A stretch of DNA of 6,446 nucleotides from UBA8516 sp035455245. GTDB taxonomy: Archaea > Thermoproteota > Nitrososphaeria > Nitrososphaerales > Nitrosopumilaceae. This document shows, one piece after another, positions 1 to 5,446 of this stretch. How positions within the stretch are numbered: the stretch's first letter is position 1; every line of letters starts with the position of its first letter. Both the position numbers and the translations under genes were made by a program. The notes under the pieces are model-generated. The model did not search any database and had not been told where the DNA came from. It worked only from the letters and a program-made list of their open reading frames with translations. The stretch spans positions 1 through 6,446 of the forward strand of contig DATIFN010000036.1 in assembly GCA_035455245.1 (NCBI GenBank), read 5' to 3'.

Positions 1-411
1 GATTATTGGACCTGTAAGTTTTAGTCCTTTTTGAGGTACCTCTTTGAGGTTATAAGAAATTGTGATCGCACCTATTGTTTCAGGAATATGTAAAGTTCCA
101 GATGCAAGGGCAGATTCTGCTTGTGATAAAGGTGCATCAGATGCACCAAAATCTACAGTTTTTTCAGTGTGTGCTTTTACGCCACCACCGCTACCAATTG
201 ACTGGTAGTTAAGAGTAATTCCGGGATACAACGCATTGTATTCTACTCTCCATTTGTCAATTAGAGGAAATGGGAATGTCGCCCCTGCACCTGAGATTTG
301 AAATTTGCCTGTTGGAGGATTAGGGGATGCAGCTGCGCTTGCTACAGAAAGTGTTGTAGGTAGTATCAGTATTAGCATAAATGCTAATCCTATGATCGAT
401 ATTGTCTTCAT
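1..411 (-). CDS. pstS: PstS phosphate-binding protein, N-terminal part (cut by the window edge)
   Basis: This is the extracytoplasmic phosphate-binding subunit of the Pst ABC importer, which captures inorganic phosphate and delivers it to PstC/PstA. The reading frame starts at ATG (411-409) and stays open to the left edge, giving 137 residues; the C-terminal part lies outside. Residues 1 to about 26 form a signal peptide (Lys2, a hydrophobic stretch, then small residues ending ASA). No lipobox cysteine is present, so lipid anchoring is not indicated. The mature start carries GAGATFPFP (41-49), IGSGGG (72-77) and DFGASDAPL (87-95). By alignment from memory with E. coli PstS, the phosphate ligands Thr10, Phe11, Ser38 and Asp56 correspond to T45, F46, S74 and D92 here, all conserved. 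It is the most distal gene of the cluster, 139 nt after phoU, with its own candidate promoter. The family is certain; the full length is unknown. Confidence 0.95.
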   Translation of the reverse strand, partial: MKTISIIGLAFMLILILPTTLSVASAAASPNPPTGKFQISGAGATFPFPLIDKWRVEYNALYPGITLNYQSIGSGGGVKAHTEKTVDFGASDAPLSQAESALASGTLHIPETIGAITISYNLKEVPQKGLKLTGPII

Positions 412-484
412 TGGTTGTATGGTATTTTATTTTCTATTTACCAATATTCCACATAGATTACGTAAATAGCTGTAAACTACTTTT

Positions 485-494
485 TCTATATAGA
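485..494 (-). promoter_or_regulatory. Candidate TATA-like promoter element of pstS, palindromic
   Basis: TCTATATAGA is a perfect 10-bp palindrome about 75 nt upstream of the pstS start. Read on the minus strand it is an A/T-rich TATA-like element, which would place a transcription start near 460 and give a leader of roughly 50 nt. Its 8-bp core CTATATAG also occurs in the divergent pstC/regulator region (3919-3926), so it may be a TATA box, part of a phosphate operator, or both. The rest of the 412-550 gap holds no gene. It contains a short inverted repeat TTTC-TAT-GAAA (500-510) upstream of this element and an ACATAG copy at 451-456. No U-tract terminator follows phoU on its coding strand, so read-through from the upstream operon into pstS is also possible. 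Confidence 0.5.
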
Positions 495-550
495 TTGGAT
501 TTCTATGAAACAGTAAATTTCCCTTTTTTTCTGAAAGCAATCACTTTTTA

Positions 551-1177
551 CTAATTTTGTTTTCGATTTCCTGTTACGATATAATTTACTGATTCACCCA
601 TAAAGGCCGCATGGTCAGCTATTCTTTCTAGATATCTTAGAACCAAGGCATCAGCAAGGGCACATTTTGTATTTTTTGAATTGATTAGCATTGGAAGATG
701 ACGTTTGTAATATTTGTCAACCAAATCTTCATTGGTCTCTAGCTGTTTTGTTCTATCAAGATCAAGAGTGGCAAAGCACTTTATTGCTACATTGATCATG
801 TTTTTTATTTCTCCTGAAATTGTATAGATTACATCATTTTTGCATTCAGACAGATCACCAAACATGTCACGTACACTAATGATATCATATGCATATCTTC
901 CAAATCTTGTAAAAGCATAAGAGATTTCAATGGATGATCGAATTAGTCTAAAATCCCGTGCTACTGGTTGATATTTTAGAATCATTTCAAAAGTAAGATT
1001 TCCAACCTGATCATAAAGGTTGGATATTTGATGGGAAAGCTCATAGACTTCGATTCGTGCATTTTTTCCTTCAAGATAGGAATCAATTGCCAAGTTTATG
1101 CTCTTTGCAGCTAAATCACCCATCTGTGCCATTAGAGAGGAAAGCTGATCAAGATGTGGGTCTATGAGGCGAGTCAT
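551..1177 (-). CDS. phoU: PhoU phosphate-transport accessory/regulatory protein
   Basis: PhoU proteins are cytoplasmic, all-helical, metal-binding proteins made of two three-helix repeats. In bacteria they restrain Pst uptake and relay its state to the phosphate regulon. This 208-aa protein is of ordinary family length and purely helical in character. The second repeat has the canonical motif YLERIADHAAFMGE (182-195). The equivalent site in the first repeat reads FTRFGRYAYDI (89-99), where the usual acidic positions (E and D of ERIGD) are Thr and Arg, so that metal site looks degenerate. The ATG start (1177-1175) lies 2 nt after the pstB stop (TAG-AA-ATG). No convincing Shine-Dalgarno precedes it, which suggests termination-reinitiation coupling with pstB. 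It ends in TAG. It is the fourth gene of the pst operon and a PhoU distinct from the AbrB fusion at 3994. The family is secure; whether it acts on transport or signalling is inferred. Confidence 0.93.
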   Translation of the reverse strand: MTRLIDPHLDQLSSLMAQMGDLAAKSINLAIDSYLEGKNARIEVYELSHQISNLYDQVGNLTFEMILKYQPVARDFRLIRSSIEISYAFTRFGRYAYDIISVRDMFGDLSECKNDVIYTISGEIKNMINVAIKCFATLDLDRTKQLETNEDLVDKYYKRHLPMLINSKNTKCALADALVLRYLERIADHAAFMGESVNYIVTGNRKQN

Positions 1178-1179
1178 TT

Positions 1180-1989
1180 CTAGCCAAATTGCCCCTGGAC
1201 GTATTTTGCAGTTATTTCATTCCTAGGATTTTCAAAGATTTGCCTTGTTTCTCCAAATTCGATCAAATCTCCAAGATACATGAATCCAGTATAATCTGAG
1301 ACTCTCATGGCTTGCTGCATGTTATGTGTAACAATAATTATCGTGTACTCTTTTTTCAACTCGTTTATCATTTCCTCTATTTTCTGAGTTGCTATTGGAT
1401 CAAGGGCAGAAGCTGGTTCATCCATTAAGAGAACTTCGGGTTGAATTGCAAGAGCTCGAGCTATGCATAATCTTTGTTGTTGGCCACCGGAGAGACTCAT
1501 CCCAGGTTTTTTGAGATCGTTTTTCACTTCATCCCAGAGATAGACCATCTGAAGACAACCCGTAACTATCTCATCAATTACAGTTTTATTTTTAAGACCA
1601 TTTAACTTCAATCCAGCTGCTACATTATCGTAAATTGACATGGTTGGAAACGGATTTGGTTTTTGAAACACCATTCCAATTTTTCTTCGATGAATTATTG
1701 GATCTTGAATTTTAGAATAAAGATCTTCACCATCAAGTAAAACCCTTCCAGTAACAGTTGCATTTTTTGTTAGTTCATGCATCCTATTAAGACATCGAAG
1801 TAGCGTTGTTTTCCCACAACCTGATGGACCTATGAGAGCAGTAACAGCCTTATCTTTGAATTTTATTGTAACATTTTTGACAGCTGGCACTTGGTCATAA
1901 CTTGCAGTGATATTTTCAGCAATCACTTTGTATTTTTTTTCCTCTGACAAATTAGCTGAAGATTGGATCATGTTTGTTATCGCTGCCAT
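1180..1989 (-). CDS. pstB: PstB phosphate ABC transporter ATP-binding protein
   Basis: This is the cytoplasmic ATPase of the Pst importer; it dimerises and drives phosphate transport through PstC/PstA. With the ATG start at 1989 it has 269 residues, close to the family norm. All ABC motifs are intact: Walker A GPSGCGKT (54-61), Q-loop glutamine (109) in FQKPNPFP (a typical PstB sequence), signature LSGGQQQR (166-173), Walker B VLLMDEP (186-192), D-loop SALD (194-197) and switch His222. The ATG at 1989 is preferred over an in-frame TTG at 2013 because AAGGAGAG sits 7 nt upstream of it. This gives a 13-nt overlap with the end of pstA, so translation is probably coupled. The first 20 or so residues (MAAITNMIQSSANL...) form a non-conserved leader before the ABC domain. 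phoU follows 2 nt after the stop. Confidence 0.96.
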   Translation of the reverse strand: MAAITNMIQSSANLSEEKKYKVIAENITASYDQVPAVKNVTIKFKDKAVTALIGPSGCGKTTLLRCLNRMHELTKNATVTGRVLLDGEDLYSKIQDPIIHRRKIGMVFQKPNPFPTMSIYDNVAAGLKLNGLKNKTVIDEIVTGCLQMVYLWDEVKNDLKKPGMSLSGGQQQRLCIARALAIQPEVLLMDEPASALDPIATQKIEEMINELKKEYTIIIVTHNMQQAMRVSDYTGFMYLGDLIEFGETRQIFENPRNEITAKYVQGQFG

Positions 1990-2900
1990 TTTTGTTCTCT
2001 CCTTGTATGCCAAAAGATAGGTTTACCGCGTTTTCTTAAAAAGAAGAATCTGACTCCAATGTTTATCGAAAGTACGATTAGTATCAGAACCACTGCAGCC
2101 CCCCATCCTTGAGCTTGAGCAGAGTCATATGGAAGTAATGAGAGCCTCCAGATTCTTAGAGGAAGTGCATCCATGGGGGCATTAAATCCAGAAAAGAATT
2201 GGCTACTTCCAAGTATGGTCATTATGAGTGGGGCTGTCTCTCCTCCTATTCTGGCAACAGCAAGCATTATTCCGGTTATCATGCCACTTTTTGCACTTGA
2301 TATTATGATCCTAGTAATGACAGTCCATCTTTTGATTCCTAGCGCAAAACCAGCCTCTCTGTATATTATTGGAACAAGCTTTAGCGATTCTTCTGTAGTT
2401 CTTGCAATTATTGGCAGCATTATAATAGAAAGTGCAAAAGTTCCAGCCCAAATAGAAAAGTTCCCCAGTAACAATACTATAAGAAGAAATGCAAAAATTC
2501 CTATGACTATGGATGGAAATTCTGCCATCACATCATTGAAGAATCTTACCGTTCTGCCAAATTTGTTATCTCCAAACTCTGAAAGAAAGACGCCAGATAG
2601 AATTCCGATTGGTACACCAATTAGGCTTGACATTCCAATAATTAACAATGTACCCTGAATCGCAGGACCGATTCCTCCTTCTCCACTTCCTACTGAACCT
2701 GGAATTTGAGTAAGAAACTCGATACTTAATGCAGCAGAACCATTTTTGAAGACTTCAAAAAGAATACTTCCTAGTGGAATAATTGCAATTACCACGCACC
2801 CAAAAACAATTGCTTTAACAATTTTGTCTGTAAGTAATCTTTGATTTACATTATATCTAAAATGTGCTCTAAATTCTGTTCTTTGTTCTGTTGTAATCAA
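1977..2900 (-). CDS. pstA: PstA phosphate ABC transporter permease
   Basis: This is one of the two integral-membrane subunits that form the phosphate channel with PstC. The 307-aa protein has about six predicted membrane segments (roughly 27-50, 80-108, 122-147, 150-167, 204-230, 265-287). The cytoplasmic EAA loop that contacts PstB begins at REAGFALGIKRW (181-192), and the PstA signature ARIGGETAPL follows (216-225). The start is TTG (2900-2898). It overlaps the TGA stop of pstC in a TTGA junction and has AAGGAG 10 nt upstream; an in-frame stop lies just upstream and no usable ATG is nearby, so the TTG is well supported. The 3' end overlaps pstB by 13 nt. The basic C-terminal tail (RKRGKPIFWHTRREQKWQR) is likely cytoplasmic. 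An ordinary, intact family member. Confidence 0.96.
   Translation of the reverse strand: MITTEQRTEFRAHFRYNVNQRLLTDKIVKAIVFGCVVIAIIPLGSILFEVFKNGSAALSIEFLTQIPGSVGSGEGGIGPAIQGTLLIIGMSSLIGVPIGILSGVFLSEFGDNKFGRTVRFFNDVMAEFPSIVIGIFAFLLIVLLLGNFSIWAGTFALSIIMLPIIARTTEESLKLVPIIYREAGFALGIKRWTVITRIIISSAKSGMITGIMLAVARIGGETAPLIMTILGSSQFFSGFNAPMDALPLRIWRLSLLPYDSAQAQGWGAAVVLILIVLSINIGVRFFFLRKRGKPIFWHTRREQKWQR
1997..2004 (-). promoter_or_regulatory. Shine-Dalgarno site that sets the pstB start
   Basis: AAGGAGAG on the minus strand, inside the 3' end of pstA, ends 7 nt before the ATG at 1989-1987. Strong complementarity and standard spacing favour this ATG over the TTG at 2013, which would add eight residues and place this site inside pstB. 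Confidence 0.8.
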
Positions 2901-3865
2901 GCTTGAACAGCTCCTTCATGGGCCTTTAGCACTTTGGCGACAAGCAAGTGGGCAATCATATTGATCCCAACGGCAGTGACAAAAAGAACTAAACCAATTC
3001 CAATCAGTGCATGAATTTGTAATCCTGCAGGAGATGCTTCGTTGAATTCATTTGCAATTATGCTAGACATAGTCTGACCCGCTTTGAACAATGATTGTGG
3101 AAAGGCTGCAGGTCCAGTAGCATTTCCAATAAGCATGGTAACTGCCATGGTTTCTCCAACTGCTCTTCCAAGGCCAAGTATTGCAGCACCTATCAGCCCT
3201 GATTTAGAATATGGTATTACTGCCATCTTGAACACCTCCCATTTTGTTGCCCCAAGCATGTAGGCAGCTTCCCGTTGGCTGTTAGGAACTGCAAGCATTA
3301 TTTCTCTTGATATCGAAGAAATTGTTGGAATTATCATGATGGCAAGAATTACGCTAGCTGTAAAAATATCCAATCCAAATGGCGTACCTGAAAAAAACCA
3401 TATGGTTTCACCAAACATGTTGTGAAGTGGTACTTCAATCAAATCCTTGAAATACTGTCTAAAAACAAACAGACCCCACAATCCATAAATCACACTTGGA
3501 ACTGCGGCAAGAAGCTCGATAATAAAAGAAATTGGAGTCCGTATGAATTTTGGGGCAATCTCGGATAGAAACATGGCAATTCCAATACTAATTGGAACAC
3601 CAATTGCCATCGCCAAACCAGAAGTCACCAACGTCCCAAAGATGTAAGGCAAAGCTCCAAATGATTCTCGATCTTCAACTGCATTCCAATCTGAACCTGT
3701 AAGAAATGAAAATCCTTCCTCTTTCCAAACAGGAAATGAACCAGTAGCAAGTTCAAAGACGATCAGTGCAATGATTACAAGAACATAGGCAGCAGAAACC
3801 AGAGTTATGATCTTGAATATTTTGTCAGTATCAACTGGGCTCTTCTTTAGAGTAATTACTCTCAA
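2897..3865 (-). CDS. pstC: PstC phosphate ABC transporter permease
   Basis: This is the second channel-forming membrane subunit of the Pst importer and the first gene of the minus-strand operon. The 322-aa protein has an N-terminal membrane segment (about 17-39), an external loop with GSDWNAVEDRESFGALPYI (57-75, typical of PstC), and further segments near 75-101, 111-135, 165-187, 222-248 and 284-310. The EAA loop REAAYMLGATKWEVFKMAVIP (198-218) is followed by GLGRAVGETMAVTMLIGNA (231-249), the PstC signature. The start is TTG (3865-3863): the frame meets a stop seven codons upstream (TAA at 3883-3881) and no ATG or GTG occurs before the first membrane segment. No Shine-Dalgarno precedes it, which fits a leaderless or very short-leader transcript. 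It overlaps pstA by 4 nt (TTGA). It is divergent from the AbrB-PhoU gene, sharing a 128-nt promoter region. Confidence 0.96.
   Translation of the reverse strand: MRVITLKKSPVDTDKIFKIITLVSAAYVLVIIALIVFELATGSFPVWKEEGFSFLTGSDWNAVEDRESFGALPYIFGTLVTSGLAMAIGVPISIGIAMFLSEIAPKFIRTPISFIIELLAAVPSVIYGLWGLFVFRQYFKDLIEVPLHNMFGETIWFFSGTPFGLDIFTASVILAIMIIPTISSISREIMLAVPNSQREAAYMLGATKWEVFKMAVIPYSKSGLIGAAILGLGRAVGETMAVTMLIGNATGPAAFPQSLFKAGQTMSSIIANEFNEASPAGLQIHALIGIGLVLFVTAVGINMIAHLLVAKVLKAHEGAVQA
2911..2916 (-). promoter_or_regulatory. Shine-Dalgarno site for the TTG start of pstA
   Basis: AAGGAG on the minus strand, within the last codons of pstC, lies 10 nt before the TTG at 2900. Together with the TTGA stop/start overlap it supports a non-ATG, translationally coupled start for pstA. 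Confidence 0.75.
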
Positions 3866-3901
3866 TACTAGAACTGGACTTTAGTAGAATATCTGATATC
3901 T

Positions 3902-3928
3902 CACTATACTTTCTAAAACTATATAGTG
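3902..3928. repeat. Inverted repeat CACTATA ... TATAGTG containing the palindrome ACTATATAGT
   Basis: CACTATA (3902-3908) is the exact reverse complement of TATAGTG (3922-3928), separated by 13 nt. The right arm overlaps a perfect 10-bp palindrome, ACTATATAGT (3918-3927). Its core CTATATAG is shared with the pstS upstream element at 486-493. It could be a TATA box for either gene, a dimer binding site for the AbrB-type regulator, or both. Confidence 0.5.
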
Positions 3929-3955
3929 CTACATAGTTCGATATAGAACATAGTG
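3921..3955. repeat. Phased direct repeats of A(T/C)ATAG, candidate operator
   Basis: ATATAG at 3921, ACATAG at 3931 and ATATAG at 3941 are spaced exactly 10 bp apart, close to one helical turn, and a further ACATAGTG begins at 3948. ACATAGT occurs exactly twice, 17 bp apart (3931-3937 and 3948-3954). The same stretch contains the imperfect palindrome GTTC-GATATA-GAAC (3936-3949). Such phasing would put all the repeats on one face of the helix. The location between a transporter operon and a DNA-binding protein gene suggests a protein-binding array. Confidence 0.5.
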
Positions 3956-3993
3956 ATAACTGCTTTAATCAATAGGAAATACATTAAATTCAG

Positions 3994-5046
3994 TTGTCAG
4001 TTCAAGATGAAAAAGAGATAAGAAAATTACAATTGGTTGGAGGTTCAACCTATGTATTATCACTTCCAAAAAAATGGATCGATTCCATGCAAATGCAAAC
4101 TGGAGACCAGGTTTCCATAATTAAAAACCCAAACAATTCTTTGTCGCTCTTTCCTATTGATGCTCTGGGTTCAGAAAAAGCTGTTAGATCAAAAGCAATA
4201 ATTGGCCAAAAAGATTCTGTGGATTCAATTAAACGAAAAATTATCGCGATATATCTTGCAGGTTATCAAATAATAGAAATACAAACTAAAGGTGGCAGAA
4301 TCCAGCCAAATCAGAAACAAGCAATAAGAGAGTTGGTACGCAAAAATATGATTGGAACAGAAATAGTAGAATCCAGCCCAGAATCTATGACTATACAGGT
4401 GCTGACAAGCCTTCCCGAGCTTTCTATTAATGATGCATTAAAGAGAATGTTTCTACTTACATCAACAATGCATCGAGATGCAATTAATGCCTTAAGAGAA
4501 GTCGATGCCGAGCTTGGAGAAGAAATTGTCCATTTAGATGACGAAGTTGATCGTTTTAGTTTATACATAATGAGAAATCTTACACTCGCAGTTCAGCATG
4601 AAAAGATATTGCGTGAAATAGGACTAAAAAAATCATCCGATTGTTTGGGTTACAGAGTCGTAGTCAAGTGTGTAGAGAGAATTGCTGATCACGCTGTCTC
4701 AATAGCAGCAAGGATCAAATTTCTCAAGTCAACTTTAGAACCAGCTATTCTTCAAAAGATTTCAAAACTAAGCGAGGAATCACTCAAAGTATTTGAAGAT
4801 TCCATTGCATCCCTAAACAAGCGAGATTACATCCTAGCAGACATGGTAGCATCTGAAGCTCAAAAAATAGCGGATAAAGAGAAGGAGTTTACCGATAGTT
4901 TGGAAGAATCAAAAAAATATAGTAGTATAATAAAATTTGTTCTCGAAGATATTCGTCGAACTGCCGAATATTCAAGTGATATTGCCGAAGCTGTAATCAA
5001 TGAAACAATCCAAGATGTAATTGCAGAAAAGATCCTTCAAAAATAG
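3994..5046 (+). CDS. AbrB/SpoVT-PhoU fusion, probable phosphate-responsive regulator
   Basis: This 350-aa protein appears to join a DNA-binding domain to PhoU repeats. Residues about 8-55 match the AbrB/SpoVT swapped-hairpin fold (RKLQLVGGSTYVLSLPKKWI, then GDQVSIIKNPNNSLSLFP), which binds DNA as a dimer. Residues about 62-140 form a mixed alpha/beta linker domain often seen in archaeal proteins of this type. Residues about 145-345 are two PhoU helical repeats, with motifs CVERIADHAVSIA (226-238, canonical) and LEDIRRTAEYSSDIAE (317-332, variant). The start is TTG (3994); a stop lies three codons upstream and the first ATG is codon 32, inside the AbrB domain. No Shine-Dalgarno is seen, so the mRNA is probably leaderless. 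Divergence from pstC suggests control of the pst genes and possibly of itself. Domain calls are strong; the regulatory role and the ligand are inferred. Confidence 0.9.
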   Translation: MSVQDEKEIRKLQLVGGSTYVLSLPKKWIDSMQMQTGDQVSIIKNPNNSLSLFPIDALGSEKAVRSKAIIGQKDSVDSIKRKIIAIYLAGYQIIEIQTKGGRIQPNQKQAIRELVRKNMIGTEIVESSPESMTIQVLTSLPELSINDALKRMFLLTSTMHRDAINALREVDAELGEEIVHLDDEVDRFSLYIMRNLTLAVQHEKILREIGLKKSSDCLGYRVVVKCVERIADHAVSIAARIKFLKSTLEPAILQKISKLSEESLKVFEDSIASLNKRDYILADMVASEAQKIADKEKEFTDSLEESKKYSSIIKFVLEDIRRTAEYSSDIAEAVINETIQDVIAEKILQK

Positions 5047-5063
5047 AATTTTTAATTATTTAT
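5047..5063 (+). terminator. T-rich probable transcription terminator of the AbrB-PhoU gene
   Basis: Directly after the TAG stop the coding strand reads AATTTTTAATTATTTAT, with a run of five T and further T clusters and no stable hairpin. Archaeal RNA polymerase commonly terminates at such tracts. The remaining stretch to 5155 contains CTATAG (5103-5108), a possible weak TATA-like element for the next gene, and no other gene that can be supported. Confidence 0.5.
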
Positions 5064-5155
5064 CTCTCTAAACTCTGCATAAACACCAATACCCAACAAT
5101 TTCTATAGTGAACATCCTTTTCAGATTCAAAATCAATTTTTTCATGACGTGCGAT

Positions 5156-5160
5156 GGAGG
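5156..5160 (+). promoter_or_regulatory. Shine-Dalgarno site that sets the start of the small zinc protein
   Basis: GGAGG ends 7 nt before the ATG at 5168. This optimal arrangement decides for that ATG over the in-frame GTG at 5108, whose extra 20 residues (Phe/Ile-rich) carry none of the zinc motifs. Confidence 0.85.
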
Positions 5161-5167
5161 GATAAAA

Positions 5168-5374
5168 ATGCCAGATGATTCTTGTAGAAAGTGTGGCGGA
5201 ATGCTAATAAAATCCACCCTTTGTGCAACTTGTAGAGGAGTGATGCAAAGAATCTGTATAAAATGTGGATTAAAAACTGCAGAACAAGTTCATAACGAAT
5301 GTTTCTATGAAGTAGAATCATTTCAGACAAGATTAGACAATTGCCCAATTACAACTGTTGATTTTTGTAGCTAA
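5168..5374 (+). CDS. Small protein with two probable zinc sites, function unknown
   Basis: This 68-aa protein begins at ATG 5168 behind a strong GGAGG site. It carries two four-ligand sets: C6-x2-C9 with C19-x2-C22 (a compact zinc-ribbon-like knuckle pair), and C30-x2-C33 with H42-x2-C45. Two further cysteines, C59 and C67, lie in the tail. There is no signal peptide or membrane segment, so it is probably cytoplasmic. Zinc-ribbon mini-proteins of this size are common in archaea and act in nucleic-acid or protein contacts, but nothing here identifies a partner. It lies 121 nt downstream of the AbrB-PhoU gene on the same strand, behind a T-rich stretch, so it may be a separate unit; co-transcription by read-through is possible. 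I do not recognise the specific family. The coding call is supported by the start signal and regular cysteine spacing. Confidence 0.8.
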   Translation: MPDDSCRKCGGMLIKSTLCATCRGVMQRICIKCGLKTAEQVHNECFYEVESFQTRLDNCPITTVDFCS

Positions 5375-5446
5375 CTCCTTCACAAAGTGTTTAACAATAA
5401 TTAAAACAGGTTTATTTTCTAATCCTTGTTAATAATTTGAAATTAT
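5375..5446. terminator. Convergent intergenic region with T-rich ends and an AT palindrome
   Basis: This 72-nt gap separates two convergent genes. On the plus strand a T-rich tract, TTTATTTTCT (5411-5420), could end the zinc-protein mRNA. On the minus strand CCTGTTTTAATTATTGTT (5408-5391) could end the methyltransferase mRNA. ATAATTT-G-AAATTAT (5432-5446) is a 15-nt palindrome abutting the methyltransferase stop. It contains only A/T pairs, so it may be chance. Confidence 0.4.

Larger units (their letters stand above)
3866..3993. promoter_or_regulatory. Divergent promoter/operator region between pstC and the AbrB-PhoU gene
   Basis: This 128-nt region is bounded by TTG starts on both sides, neither with a Shine-Dalgarno. 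Possible TATA-like elements for leaderless transcripts are GATATC-A-GATATTC read on the minus strand (3887-3900, about 27 nt from the pstC start) and CTTTAATC on the plus strand (3963-3970, about 27 nt from the regulator start). Between them, 3902-3955 is packed with palindromes and direct repeats, annotated separately. The promoter role follows from the layout; the exact TATA and start sites are guesses. Confidence 0.65.

Noticed and set aside
333..411. PstS as a lipoprotein
   Set aside because: The signal peptide has no cysteine near its end; the cleavage region is ASA-AASP, so secretion is more likely than lipid anchoring.
521..530. CCC followed by a seven-T run as a terminator
   Set aside because: The T run is on the plus strand. 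On the minus strand, where phoU and pstS are read, it is A-rich, and no plus-strand gene ends there.
2173..2658. 161-aa plus-strand open frame
   Set aside because: It lies entirely antisense to pstA, which has clear family motifs; the frame shows no domain, start signal or promoter of its own.
4311..4568. 85-aa minus-strand open frame
   Set aside because: It is antisense inside the AbrB-PhoU gene, low in complexity (Ser-rich), and has no ribosome site or family features.
5108..5167. GTG start adding 20 residues to the zinc protein
   Set aside because: No Shine-Dalgarno precedes the GTG, while GGAGG sits 7 nt before the ATG at 5168; the extension is a Phe/Ile-rich leader with no zinc ligands.
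5142..5348. 68-aa minus-strand open frame
   Set aside because: It is antisense to the small zinc protein, whose regular cysteine spacing and strong Shine-Dalgarno make the plus strand the coding one.
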